From Pyronema omphalodes (taxonomy: Eukaryota; Ascomycota; Pezizomycetes; Pezizales; Pyronemataceae), in NCBI GenBank assembly GCA_024516155.1, contig JAJJXM010000002.1, forward strand, positions 806,001 through 870,000: a stretch of 64,000 nucleotides of DNA, in the 5' to 3' direction. Shown here piece after piece: positions 32,614 through 44,700 of the stretch; position 1 is the stretch's first letter; every line of letters starts with the position of its first letter. The notes beneath the pieces were generated by a model that did no database searches, was not told where the DNA came from, and saw nothing but the letters and a program-made list of their open reading frames with translations. A program made the position numbers and the translations under genes.

Positions 32614-35553
32614 GCGGAGCGATAATATTTGTTTAGTAAGATGATATAGTAATACATTTGCTCCAGGAGGTTATATTCATCGTAGCCATCACCACACGTC
32701 TCCGAGGAGTCCACTCGGACTTCTTCGGGTATGCGGAAGATATTCCCTTTGTTCAATCCTTTCATCAATGTCACTCCACCTGTGCTTGACTTTTACATCG
32801 GCAGAATATCGAATCAAAATACTCAATGGATCAAAAATGGCTATTGAACAACGGACGTAACATGCATCATGCGAGCACTCACTGCTAACTGACTAGGACA
32901 AGTAACCCTAACACCAATCTATAAAGAGGGCATGGATAGATTGCCGATTGGTTATTGTGTTCTGCGCTAACGTACAAGCGACTCGATGCCCGAACCTATG
33001 GTCTTCGCACGGTGTAGGAATTGCCGTATCAGAGCTGCAGATTACCGAAATCCTGGGTACTTCGAGTGACATATCATGGTTATACCAAAGAAAGGTTGTT
33101 ACTCTAGATATTGAGACTCTGGATCGAGTCCAGATTGTGGGTAGCAAAATATTTGTGACAAGATAGATGTTATGTGCGTTTAACCGTCCTCTACAGAGAT
33201 GTTGTTTGCACAATGTGCTTCTCAGCTGGTCAGCTTCAAGTCCGTGCTTCATTCATTGGCCCTCACTACCACGACCCATGATAGCACGCGACAGTGGAGG
33301 TCGGGATGGCGGCCCCCACAATTTTCCGTAATCTCTGACACGATTGCGAAACACAAAGGCCTGACCCCGGAGATGCCTTATTTCCTCCAGTTGCACAATT
33401 ATACTACCGACATACAGCCTACTTCTCTTCGCGACACGAGTATGGTACGGGAAACCGTAGTTTTACACGGCTTTGAAGAGGAAGGTTTATTAAAATCCAT
33501 CCAGGTGTCGATAAGCGGTAGTATTCGGAGCTCGATAGACGACCCTCGGGTCGTACATTGCCGATAAAAATATCGAACCGTATGATATTTGGCGACGTGT
33601 ATACTTTATAGTTTCAATTCCATTTGGCCACGGAGTAATTGGATTTCTCTCGTATCAGTGCAGCAGCCCGAAGTTAACACATCATGTCATTCTTTCAGTT
33701 GTACTGAAAGTCATTGATTATGTGTCAGAAATACTTTACTTCTGGCATATTGGAACAAAATTCCAGTCTGTCCTTGATCTCCGAATTTCATCTTACACAT
33801 CTTACATTTTCTATGTGTGGGTGAGTGACGTCTCTGTACATCTGATCATCGCGTCTAGACCTCCGATGAAACCCAGCTAGGGTAGCTAGACACCCTTCAT
33901 ATGGTCGTCGCAGGGCTTCCATTACCAGTGGATTCTTTAGAGCCTCATGACGAAACCACCACCACCGGTACAATGAGACGTAATCTGGTATGTATTCCTT
34001 CCGCCGTCGCGGAGCTTTTCTGAGACTATTGTGGTGCACCACAAGTCGATGATACCATGACTCTCGGCTCAAGTAGCTGTCGCCTACGGTTCAGCAAAAG
34101 AGTTTGTATCGACGATCGTTACTCGAATGCACCGGAAATGTCGTTACATTCGTGATGAATGTCGGGATAAAATGGCCAGACCGATGATTTGACTTTCGGG
34201 GTGTGGTAAGCTGACTGGCGCCACGTCGTAGTTGCGGCTCTTGACCGATGATCTTCTGAAAAGAATGGGAGAAACTCGAAATACACAGCACCGAACCGAG
34301 CTTTCGTTTGTGTTGGTGCATACCCATGTACCATATCAATTGCGTTCAGTTTCTCCATTCTATTGATGGATTTCTGTAACATCGCAGAAACCATCACCAA
34401 ATTCCTCCAGGCACCGGAGCGATGACACCCCACAAAACTTTATAGGCTTTTTCGACCAGTAAGGAAATTCAAGTACTATTTTTATTCGTGGAAATTCTAA
34501 GGTGTGACATATGGTGCCGAGCTTGGGGTCGCTAGTCGGTATCTTAGAGTAGCCGATCAGAGAAAATCGGGCCTATAATGGTGCACCATATACTCATGGT
34601 TGGATAAATAAAGCCAAACTGACCGGTGCGACACCCAATAATCGATCGATAAGCGGACCGTAGGGAAAATTGTTGATCCAGGGACCACCTAGGTGCATAG
34701 AATTGAAGACCAGCCAACGTAATGTACATAATCTAGTTTGAAAGGTGGTCCTGGTGGACGTCATGTCCAGCCTGATAAATGAAGTTGCAAACCACTTCAA
34801 ATCTAGGTAGCTATCGGTGAACAAAAGAGGTGGTTTAAGATTACGATATTGTAGGAGCACATTAGAACAACTCATATGATTAACATATAGACGTTGTTAT
34901 GATAAACTGTGCGCTATGGTGCATAGAGCAAAGAGAGAAGGGGGGAGGGGGGGGGGGGGGGTGTAAAGTAGATTGCGGTAATGAATGATGGGTTGTTAGA
35001 AACAGGGTTGCGGTTTCTCTTTGCAGAAACCACTTGTTCAACCCGCCGAGAGATTGATTACGACGACTTTCTCTGCAGCTTCTCCAAAGCAGATACAACC
35101 GTAGGAAACATGCAACAAAAAATGCATATGAGCAGTTCTTCTCATGGGGTTATCGCGCAATTTGTGAAAAAGACACAATAGCTAATATGTGCGCAGCGAC
35201 CAAGCGTTGTCATTCGCATCCTGGAGGAATTGGAATTGTGTCGGTTAATTCTCGGGTGCATGCTCATCGCAAATATGGGATGCTGATGAGTCGAAATTTC
35301 TCAGGACCAAGACTGAGTTGAGCACACGAATCAAATCTGAACTGGTGGTCTGGTATGTAGATAGGTTGCATGTGAGTAATCCTGAGACATGTGGGGTGGG
35401 TGCGCACCGAAGGGAAACACGATATTATTTAACCCCCATATTTCCCCGTCATAAGAGTTTCTTCAGCTGCCATCAGGAAGCAAGTTTTCTCTACCCCAAT
35501 CGTCAATCTCTACTACTCTACTACAATCTCGATTACCATCCCAAATACACATA

Positions 35554-35727
35554 ATGGACACATACGAAAACAGAGTTCTATCCTCTGCCCAAATGGAATA
35601 CGAGATGACCAAAGTCAGGAGATACGGAAGATCTGGAGGAGAGTGGTTATTCAACTTCTCGGTTCGAAGGCTACTCGGAATGTCTGTCAGCAGCCTCTAC
35701 TACAAGAAAGCTCTCTACCAGATTTAA
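35554..35727 (+). CDS. Short protein A of a tandem paralogous pair, 57 aa
   Basis: No known family was recognised. The ATG follows a pyrimidine-rich leader (CTACTACTCTACTACAATCTC) typical of fungal 5' ends. The 57-aa product has an N-terminal acidic/polar part (MDTYENRVLSSAQMEYEM), a core KVRRYGRSGGEWLFNFSVRR at residues 20-39 and a basic Tyr-rich tail. It has no signal peptide or membrane segment. The core matches protein B, encoded 1.2 kb downstream on the same strand, at about 15 of 24 aligned positions. Several codons in the core differ synonymously, which suggests selection on the peptide. The function is unknown. Confidence 0.6.
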   Translation: MDTYENRVLSSAQMEYEMTKVRRYGRSGGEWLFNFSVRRLLGMSVSSLYYKKALYQI

Positions 35728-36913
35728 GAGTCGATTAATTTACTACGATCCGAGTCTTGATGTCCACATTATTCGATATCATATGCTCCGCTTCACGATG
35801 CTTATGATAGTTCGTTCGAATACGATCGATACGGGACAATATCCACAAATCTCGACCGATAATACCTTTCCTACGTCCGATGTTCACGTTATTTTTATAC
35901 TTGGGGGTTGCTTTTGAGGTGTTGGAGTTTATGGCATGGAGGTTTTTTGCATTTCTGTTTATGATGTTTATGTTTTCTTTGAGGGGCTGGGACATTCGCT
36001 TGCGGGGTCATCACACCGGAGGATTTACTATGTAGCATTACGAATTGTATTGTTTCAATTGATACCTGTATTACGACTGAATCTTGTGTTTTATGATGTC
36101 CATGAACCGTGAATATTTTCATTGAGTGATTTCTATTTAACACACCAACATCTCTATGTTCTTAATCCATGGCTGGATCGCAGTCATCAAAGTTATACAG
36201 ACCACTTCTTCCCTCCCCGGATTTTACAGTTCCCACCGAGAGGAATTTTACAGGGTCGAGGAAGCAGGGAATAGACGGGTTCCTCCGATTAGAGTAGGGT
36301 AGGGACCATGCGATTAAGCCTTATGCTAGACTGGCAAGAGAACAATAGGGTGGATCTCTGCACACATGTTTAGAGCCAGATCGATTTAATTCACCCTCCG
36401 GTGTGTTTACTCCAGGGTTCTGTATCGACCATCTTAGGTAGTTAGCCTTGCGCCAAGTTTGTCTCGACTGAATTTTGGACCATCACTTGGGCGCGAAAGC
36501 TCTGAAGTAATCGGAGACTGTCTCCACTTAAAAATATCTCGCTGCATAGGATGGATGTCCTTGTGAGTCAACCTAAGTACCAGGCAGCAGCCTCAGGTCG
36601 CCAGGATGATGTTCACCGGTCTAGAGCACAACCGATATGCACATTGGCTGCACAATTGTCGAATAAAAAAAAAACGGTTCTTGCAATATGGTGTGTAGGG
36701 TGTAGGTATGGTTCTATGTTACACATTGGGTGTGGAGAGCGGGGGGGAGGGGGGGGGGGTTATGGTTAGACAGCATCCAACCTCCGTAATTTAAATATCA
36801 CCCTCAACCCCACTGTTCATCCTCAGACAACAGCATCTCGAGCAAGTTTCCTCTGGAGCGAAAGCCAATCTATCATCTTTACTTATTACAAGCTCGTCTT
36901 CTTCTGTTACAGA
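35728..36913. other. Spacer between the two short paralogous genes
   Basis: 1.2 kb without supported coding sequence. G-rich runs lie at about 36739-36760. The 100 bp before 36914 resemble the leader of protein A: both carry GCAAGTTT(T/C)CTCT about 70-80 bp before the ATG and are CT-rich, so promoter and leader were probably duplicated with the coding sequence. Confidence 0.45.
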
Positions 36914-37159
36914 ATGCCTCGTTCTCGCTCCTCTACAATGGATCACACAGCCGGAGCCAAATCAGTTTTCCCCTCAAACTTATCCATCTACAAGACCTCC
37001 TTCGACTCCGACAGAACGAGTAATTACAGCAAAAGCAAAGTCAACAAGTACGGCCGTAGTGGTGGAGACTGGCTCTTCGGCGACTTCTCGTTCCGTAGAA
37101 TGTTCGGAATAAAGAGAGAAAACCGTCGTCTTGCCTGTCCAGCGACTGCTCATTATTAA
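36914..37159 (+). CDS. Short protein B of a tandem paralogous pair, 81 aa
   Basis: Paralogue of the 57-aa protein at 35554. The N-terminal 43 residues are Ser/Thr/Asp-rich (MPRSRSSTMDHTAGAKSVF...), followed by the shared core KVNKYGRSGGDWLFGDFSFR at about residues 43-62, then RMFGIKRENRRL and a short tail. It has no signal peptide or transmembrane helix. Relative to protein A it has a longer N-terminus and one extra Asp in the core (WLFGDFS against WLFNFS). The upstream region is CT-rich. Basic overall. No known domain was recognised; a regulatory or effector-like peptide is possible but unproven. Confidence 0.6.
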   Translation: MPRSRSSTMDHTAGAKSVFPSNLSIYKTSFDSDRTSNYSKSKVNKYGRSGGDWLFGDFSFRRMFGIKRENRRLACPATAHY

Positions 37160-40127
37160 GCCCGCTTTTCGACGACATCCTCACGTATGGGAATCGAATA
37201 CGTTTATACTTTTACGACTTATCCGGCAGTCTTTACGCAGCTGGCAACACATCGGTCGGGCGCTGTCGGCATACTTGTTTTTATTTTTCTACGTTGGGTT
37301 TTTGTTTTGGAGTTATGGCAAAGCGTTACAGGAGTTCTGGTTTTTGGTTTTAGCACAGCGGTGTGTACATACAGACAAGCTTTGGGGGCTTTCTCACTGT
37401 TTTTTTTCTTCATGACTTGGAACATGCAATCAGTAGGGGAGGAGCAATTACAGGATGTCTCTACAGAGTACTCTTTCTATCCTTTCTCGAATAAACATGA
37501 GATGACAAACTTAAAAACTCGTGTCTTATTTTCTCTTGCGTGAATACGAAGTGATCATCGTCTGAGGGCACGAATTCTCTAGTCTTCAGATTCCCACCAA
37601 ACCAACACTAAACTCTCATGCTTGCCTTTAGTAATCATTATTTACACATGAGAAAAAACATATGGACCCACAAAGGTCTTCGAAGTCATATCTGCACAGG
37701 ATTTACAGTACTCGCCCTTAGAAAAGTTGAGACCTAATCTAACAGCCTTCTGACATTTTTTTTTCGTCATCGCTTACCACCGGACACCGGTGCGCACGTC
37801 CATCACTTCGGCGGATAATATCCCTCTATCAACTCTGAGGCTTTCTAGCGACTGGGCAAAACCTAGCTGTTTACCAAAAACAACTTCTCTCTATGAGATC
37901 TTTATCGAAGGCATATAACTCGTATTATTACCGCCCTATTTCACAATCTTCAATCCCACGGTGAAGACACTCCGAAGGTTACAAATCGCGCAAGTACCTT
38001 AGGCAAAATCCTGGGAACGCCGAGTCTTCAAATCCATATTCTTAAACGTGAGCTTTACGGATATTAACATCTTACTTGAGTGTGCCTTGCTTCGGGTTGG
38101 CGGTTAATCCACAGAAACCCGTCAACGTAAGTGCAGTTCATCACGCGAAATATCTGGCATATTTTTGCTCCACTCCAAGGGCAGAATAGCATATATTAAC
38201 GCCTGCACATATTAACCTTATTATTAGATCCATGTGCATATTGTCCTTTCCTTAGGCGGTTTGTGGGGTTATGGAGACTCCCGGAGGGAACAGGAAAGCA
38301 AATCGCAAAACACACTCAAACAGTAGCAGGACGCGGCAGACGCGGCACGCGTTGCCCAGACATGCATTGAGCACAGTGATGACGCGGCCACTGAGTCATG
38401 TTTGATGAGTATTGACAAACTATTTTTTTGTGCTCAGTACATAATCGGAGTTGTGTTAGAGATCGGGGAAGTTCAAGTGGTTGGGACATGGCTCGGGATT
38501 TTGTCGTCGTATTGGTCTATATATTCTCTCGGTTCCGAGAAAGTGCTAATAACTTTGGTGCACAAAGGCTAGTTACCCTGGTTACAGCCGCCGTGGTCAC
38601 AGTATATCATTCGGCATTTCCGAAATTAGCATGCAACACTTTTGGCAGTACACAGAAATACGTTCTTGGGACGTAAGAATATTCGAAATCATTAGGAATA
38701 GGATGCCATTCAAGTGCCACTCTTTTCTGGATATGAACTGGGCTTTATTTCTGTTTGTTCAATTTCTTTTGTTTTTCGTTCTTTGAATCTTTCATTTATG
38801 AGACGGATGTAGAGGCTTTAAGAGCTTGAGGTTCCTCACCAAATGATTTAGAATACGAGGAAGGGATTCGGATATTCTTTATCCTACATGAGTCTTTTAG
38901 GCTCCGGTTGACGTATGAATGAATAAATAAACCAACAAATAAAGAACAGTCTGCAGAAATGCGAATGAGGGATATGCTATTGCACGATTCTTTATATTTA
39001 CAAAGAAATTTTGAGTGCTATTACTGGAGAACTTCCCGTAAGGCTATAGACACGCTATAGCAACAATTCTTTTATTGCATTTTACAGCAGATTGATACCG
39101 TAAATTGTTACGAATTCGCTTATCACGATTGAGCGCTTCTCTGACCCCAATGCCTTTGTGATTTCAGAGTTACAACTCTTGATTGATGGAATGGCATTGT
39201 GTTTTGTTGGAAAATGTAATAGACAAACCTTTGCTATAGTCTTACGGGAAGTTCTCCACTCTCCGCATTTCTTGGAAGCCGAAATCTTAGATAGGTAAAA
39301 TAAGGGGACGATAGTCAGCTACCTTACCTACATAGCTATTGCCGACAGAAAGCTGTCCGCGAGTACTACGCCTCACCCAGAACCTAATGACAAAACGGCA
39401 CATTTACAGAGTCGCAACAGTTAGGAACACAATCTGCTACCGTATATCACATTTCTACAGAGCTGCCAATTGATTATCTACTGCCTTTCGCGCCGGATAT
39501 CGATATACATACTGTACCGAATCTCATCATTTATATAGCCAGAATTATTGAGGCAGTACAAAACAATATACCAAAAATTGCAAAAACGTATAAAGCATAT
39601 CCTTCGGATTTGTAATGTGGAGAACTACCAACTTGAAGTCTTGGTGCAAATATGTCTTGCTGTTTTTATGACATGTTCGGGTTTCTACTGACAAATAGCT
39701 GTACACAAACTACCGATGATAATAAACTTTCATTCTTGGTAATAGAACGATTGCGAATAGCCGATGTGCAATCCAGAGGTCCCTGAACAGTTAAGGGCGC
39801 GTCTGGATACGGCTGAAATGGGCGGTTTTGTCCGTTAACAGGGGTCCTTCCATTTTGCAGAATTCCGAGGTGTTTGGATAGAACGATTCGCTCTTTTCCT
39901 TAATGGCATTATCCTTTACGCCTCTAACAAATTGTCCGTCAAAAGAATCTCGCCTGATACATACTATATCACTCGTCGCTCGTCGTGATAGTGAAAGCTG
40001 CAAATTTCGACATCATCAAAGAAGCCGACTTGGATTGTTTAACGTTGATATTTAAAAAGAGTGTAAGAAGAATTCCATAATTTGAAGATATGTTTGTAAA
40101 ATCAGAGTTAAATTGGGCTTTCTGGAC
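37160..40127. other. Gene-poor spacer containing one MITE
   Basis: Short frames between 37187 and 38676 have no motif or splice support. The only recognisable structure is the 232-bp MITE at 39026-39257. Confidence 0.4.
39023..39260. mobile_element. 232-bp MITE with 24-bp terminal inverted repeats and 3-bp duplication
   Basis: GGAGAACTTCCCGTAAGGCT at 39026 and onward is matched on the opposite strand by GGAGAACTTCCCGTAAGACT ending at 39257. The identity continues through CTATAG, giving 24 bp with one mismatch. The triplet ACT flanks both ends (39023-39025 and 39258-39260). The interior has no ORF. A 3-bp duplication is compatible with PIF/Harbinger-type MITEs, although ACT is not the usual TWA. 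Confidence 0.7.
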
Positions 40128-40403
40128 CTACTCTATGCATTCGTATTCAAGGTAATTGCTATATTGCAACTCGAAGTCCAAACACACTAGTCCTGAGTGC
40201 GCAAAACCAGTCGAGATAATATCATACGGTCCAGACCGTGTGGTTGCCAGGGACTGATAGTCCTTTTGGAGGTTGTGGTCCGGGTCGCCTGTAAGCGACT
40301 GTAGTTGACCGAAAACTGGTGTCAACTCGTACGATAGGATGACGAAGGTTTTGGATTGAGTACGTTTGAGACCATCAGACGGAACAAAAACATTAAAGTT
40401 CAT
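40128..40403 (-). CDS. Hypothetical 91-aa protein next to the BTB gene
   Basis: An ATG-initiated frame gives MNFNVFVPSDGLKRTQSKTF and continues with ordinary globular-protein composition to LDFELQYSNYLEYECIE. It lies 175 bp downstream of the BTB gene stop on the same strand. I recognise no domain, signal peptide or membrane segment. It could be a small gene, a 3' exon of a longer transcript or a chance frame. Confidence 0.3.
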   Translation of the reverse strand: MNFNVFVPSDGLKRTQSKTFVILSYELTPVFGQLQSLTGDPDHNLQKDYQSLATTRSGPYDIISTGFAHSGLVCLDFELQYSNYLEYECIE

Positions 40404-40577
40404 GGGGTAGTCACAATGCCAAGGCGATCTTTTTTTTCCACGGATGTTGGGACGCGGTGCACCATATGTCTACACCTTCTATCACACGGCACACAGATAT
40501 TGTAGTTATAATATCAGCCGAGTATTACACAAGTAAGGACTATAGGCAATCAGTACATCCAGCTTGCAAACTAGATA

Positions 40578-41768
40578 TTAACTGGATGGACCGAAAGGAA
40601 AGCTAGATGTTTTAGGAAAGCTAGGTGGTGTAGGAAAGCTAGGTGGTGTAGGAAAGCTAGGTGGTTTAGAAAAGCTAAATCGTTTAGGAAAGACAGGTGA
40701 TTCAGGAAATGCCGGCTGAACTGGCGTCTGCCCTAACTTGTGAGAAACACCGGGTGATTGTTTCGAGGTTAATACCTCTCCTTCATGAGAAATATCATAA
40801 AAGTCTTTCGGCTGGGTCCCGCAACCAACCCACACTATAATATCCGCCGCAAAATCCCCATAGTTGCGTAACAGTTCCATAAATGCCGAGTGCTTTCTTA
40901 ATTCCACAATGTCCAGCGCGGCCCAACAGGCTATCATCCTTCTGATTGGGTCCTGGAAAGTACCCATAACCGATTCTGAGAGAAATTTAGTACAAGAGTT
41001 CCGCAATAACATGCGCGTTCGGGGTGTGTACCTGTTGGACTAACATCCTTGCTCTTTTCGGAGCCAATGGCAATACCGCTATCCGATTCATAATCCATGG
41101 TTCCATCATAGACAATTTTGACGATCTCGATAACCCAAGTACGCACGTAATAATCGGTAATTTTAACGGTGCTTTTTCCCGACTTGTTGAAATATTCCGC
41201 CAACTTCTTCAAGGCTACCTTCTTGAGGTCCTCCATGCACAGCTTCTGTGCCAAGACATAGACCTTAGCATGCACCAGCGTCCGATGGCTTCCTATGTTA
41301 TAGTCCCCAAGGTACATAAACTCAATGCAAAGAGCCCATGCACAAACTGAATCGACGGCCGAGTCCAAGGTAACAGAGTTTTCCGCAAGCTCACGGGTTT
41401 GCATCTTGGTTCCGAACAGGGTCTTGAAGTAAGGACATTTCTTCTCCAGAATATCTTTATGAACATAAAAGGCCTTTTTGTCCGGTCCGATTAACAAATC
41501 AAATGTGCGCGACGTAAATTTACTATGAGTGCTTGATGAGTAAGATTTTATAGCATTGAGATGTAAACACGTACCCCCCAAAGCTCTCTCGACCAACATC
41601 ATCCTTTGGAGGTGACGAAGACGTAGAGGCGAAACCCATCGAAGATTTAGTATTATCCGTTATCGTCGAGTCGGCGAGCAAGGTGCTGCAGTCATGGCAG
41701 CCGCCGCAGTTATCGCAGCCGCCGTAATCGTTAATAGTGCTGCCTCCGCAGCTTTGACAGTTTCCCAT
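40578..41768 (-). CDS. BTB/POZ-domain protein with cysteine-ladder N-terminus, 3 exons, 360 aa
   Basis: Exons on the minus strand: 41768-41575, 41522-41032 and 40975-40578; phases agree. An alternative acceptor 9 bp upstream for exon 2 would give 363 aa. The N-terminus is MGNCQSCGG, fitting N-myristoylation at Gly2 with palmitoylatable Cys4/Cys7. It is followed by Cys18, Cys21, Cys24 and Cys27, each two residues apart. The BTB domain begins at about residue 67 (FTSRTFDLLIGPDKKAFYVH, then KDILEKKCPYFKTLFGTKMQ) and runs to the helical ALKKLAEYFNKSG. Fungal proteins with a single BTB domain are often adaptors for cullin-3 ligases or of unknown role; membrane tethering here is inference. The C-terminus has Phe/Pro/Ser repeats of the form PPSFPT encoded by an 18-bp tandem repeat. 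The gene looks intact. Confidence 0.82.
40596..40700 (-). repeat. In-frame 18-bp repeat encoding PPSFPT-type units
   Basis: Tandem 18-bp units containing GGAAAGCTAGGTGGTGTA on the plus strand encode the six-residue Pro/Ser/Phe repeats at the BTB protein C-terminus. Outer units have diverged (GGAAAGCTAGATGTTTTA, GGAAAGACAGGTGATTCA) but keep the frame. Confidence 0.85.
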
Positions 41769-44700
41769 TGAAGAAAGAAGTCGGATATGTTCAAGCTATG
41801 CCACGTCGGAGCAGTATGTATTAGATGATGGTAATCGGTTAGGAAGCGATCATGTAAGTCGTAAAGTGGGGCTGATTACGGAAAAGTCATGTTGGCAATC
41901 TATTTACATCGGCGAATAAAATCACGAGCCGAGTCCGGGTAACGGTACAGGTAACCCACAATGGATTCATGAATTATCACACAATGTTTGTTGCTAAAGG
42001 AAATCTGTCTTTCTCCGCTCTACGAATTTGTTTCCTTGGCGGTGAGGGTATAGAAGATAGGGGGACCTCATTATGTGGCCTTGGTCACGGGGACAGAAAT
42101 TTTGGGATTTTCTTGGTCAGAGTATGATTCAAATCAAATTAAATAAAATAAAACAAAATAAAATAAAATCCGCTTTACGAACAATTTATAGAATACCTGT
42201 CAGTTTTTAATTGTAAAGTTAAACAACAGTATTCTCTACTTACTTCTGTTTTATCTCCCGCAAAATGCTTACACGTGGCCACTACGATATTTGCAGAAAC
42301 AATGGATTTTAACTGTTTACCCAACCATGCTGTAGGGTTTTGCCGGGCATATTCTTACGACCATAGGATGTAACTTAGTATTCAATACATGCCATCCATA
42401 AATAATACTGGGACAATTCCGGCTTTCTGGCGTGATTCTAGTCATTCTCTTTCCGCACTCAGTACAAGTTTTACATGAACTGTCTCTAGTTAAAATAAAA
42501 TATTACAGAACTTTTACTAAAAAGTGCTATAGCTACTTTCATCCGATCCACCGTTCTATGATGCATAAAGACTTGAGACCGTTCAGGTCCAGACAGATCT
42601 GAAAGTAAGTCGTAAGAGCGCAAAATACACAAATTCTGTCTTTTTCAGATATCGCACAATGTACTCTATGTATCATAACCTTTGGTCTGTGCGTACAGTC
42701 CTCGTTTAGATGCAGGTTAAAGTATGCGATAGCGAGCCTATGCCTCCAGAGCTAGACCTGTGCGCAGGTTTCATTATTGCCTGGAGGCTTCTCCTTCTCC
42801 ATACACTGATCTTCTCCACCTCCATCTTTGTCTTCTGCGACTCGGGCAACACCTCACATTATCAACACTTCATAGGCCAATACCGTTTCTGGATCTTACA
42901 TTGCCTTCTGTTCTCTGCGTGTGTACAATTTCAGGACCTTCAGAGGTCCGGTGATATCAAGGGCTATCATATGCACCCCAGACATACATGCATATGTCTG
43001 CCAGCCATTCTGATCCACAGATACTCAGTCCAGTCTGTGCACTTCACACCCACCTCTTTTTTTCTACGCACAGACCTGAGCGAGGTTTTCATTCCTAATT
43101 CCTAGTTTCGACTTCGGTATTTGCGGTTAAGGTCAATACTGCATATGGTGCACCATCCCAATCTTCAGGTCAGCCGCCAATATGCGAACCAATGCAATTT
43201 TACTTTGATTCTGCTTAGTGAGTAGGCTTCAACTCTCTTTTTTACTTGCAATGCATCATGTAAGCTAGAAAAGATCGCAGAGCTGATTTTAAATCTTCCA
43301 GAGACGAAAAGTGTTATACCCAATCTCTGTCTCTATCTATTCATCGGTAATCCGAAGCGAAGATTTCCGCCCCTCCGGAACTTCCTCCGAAGTTGCCCTC
43401 GCCGCCTACCCCCCGCCACCTACACTGCAATAAAACGCCACACACGCCCGCTACTGCAAGCACCGCTCAGCGCACTCCACGTCACCGCATCGGTTAAGCC
43501 GCCGAGGATGTGCATGCAAGACATGCATATCGTTCATGCGCAAATATAGAACTGACTCAAATTTCTTCACTTTGCACTTTTGCTGGAGAGGTGATGCGGA
43601 GGCCGTTTCTTGTCATCGCCGCCACCGCTCAAAGATTGGTCCCATGAAGCGCGGTGGTTCATGAATGATTTCGACAAAGACAACAGTAAACATTCCGATT
43701 CCTCCAACTGTATTCCTTAGGCTCGTCGATCAATGACTCAACACACGTCAAGCGAAAGATCTTCATCCGCCGAGCCCGCCTGTCATCCTCTACAGTACCC
43801 AACAGGGCCCTTCGCCGGCCCGCCCGGCCCGGAGCGCTTCGGTACCCTCAATGAGGCCTGACTATGGTTTCTCTACCAACGGTACAGCCGACGCTATCGC
43901 CAACACCAACATCGCTTCTTCTTTCCTTACCGCCATAGACCGCCAACAGAGAGAGAAGCCAGCAAACCACCATAACAAATTGCTCTTTAAGACGAGCTTA
44001 AACATCCAGCCAGACCACCACATCGCGGTGGACGCTATTTTAGCCCACGCCACCGTCATCATACCGCGTCGGTTCCAAAGTACAATGACGACGACGATAC
44101 CCGAAAGTTTAGGCGGGCTTAGTAGTCAGGATGGTAATATGTACCAATCTTGCGTTGTCACGGGATGAAGCTCCTTTATACCATCGGTATATGGGTTATG
44201 GCATTGGATGGAGATGCGGGAAAAATGTAGGACGGACGACTGAATATATCCCGCTAGGAATGACGTCGTAGGGCGGATTCAAGGCGGTGGACTTGCCTCC
44301 GAGAATAAGAGTATTAAAACCATCAGAGTAGAATGCCGAGAAGGAAGTACGGTATAAATGGATGTTGATGAAGGGTGATGAGGAATCAGAAAGATCAGTC
44401 GGCACAGACCTTATCGACAACCGAAATCAGTAACCCTTATCGACTGGATAATCCCTAGGCAACAATCGATCCGTCATCTCCGGATCCCGGAGGCGATCCA
44501 CAAAGCATGCTCACTGCGCTCATGTTCCCACTGGCTCCATTGGTGGCATATGCATCAGAAGCAACAGACTGGTGATGGTTAGTGCCACGACGGTCGACAT
44601 CCTGCATAGACCCGAGGCCACATATTGAACTTTATATCTGAGATTTTATTTGTGTTAGGGCATTTCAGTGCTTACAATGCGTTCCGTTCGTTGGGATGCC

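Larger units (their letters stand above)
28336..35553. other. Gene-poor region with a tandem duplication, a minisatellite and possible decayed coding pieces
   Basis: No intact gene is supported across 7.2 kb. A tandem duplication of about 350 bp (28675-29400) and a minisatellite (32518-32613) are listed separately. On the minus strand between 34875 and 33788, three consecutive open stretches have protein-like composition (for example FGAVYFEFLPFFSEDHRSR and YVSLYRWWWFRHEALKNP) but cannot be joined in phase. They may be an eroded gene. A G-run lies near 34947-34961. Confidence 0.35.

Noticed and set aside
42352..42372. 5S rRNA-like start (ACGACCATAGGATGT)
   Set aside because: Similarity ends after about 15 bases and none of the 5S internal control regions follow.
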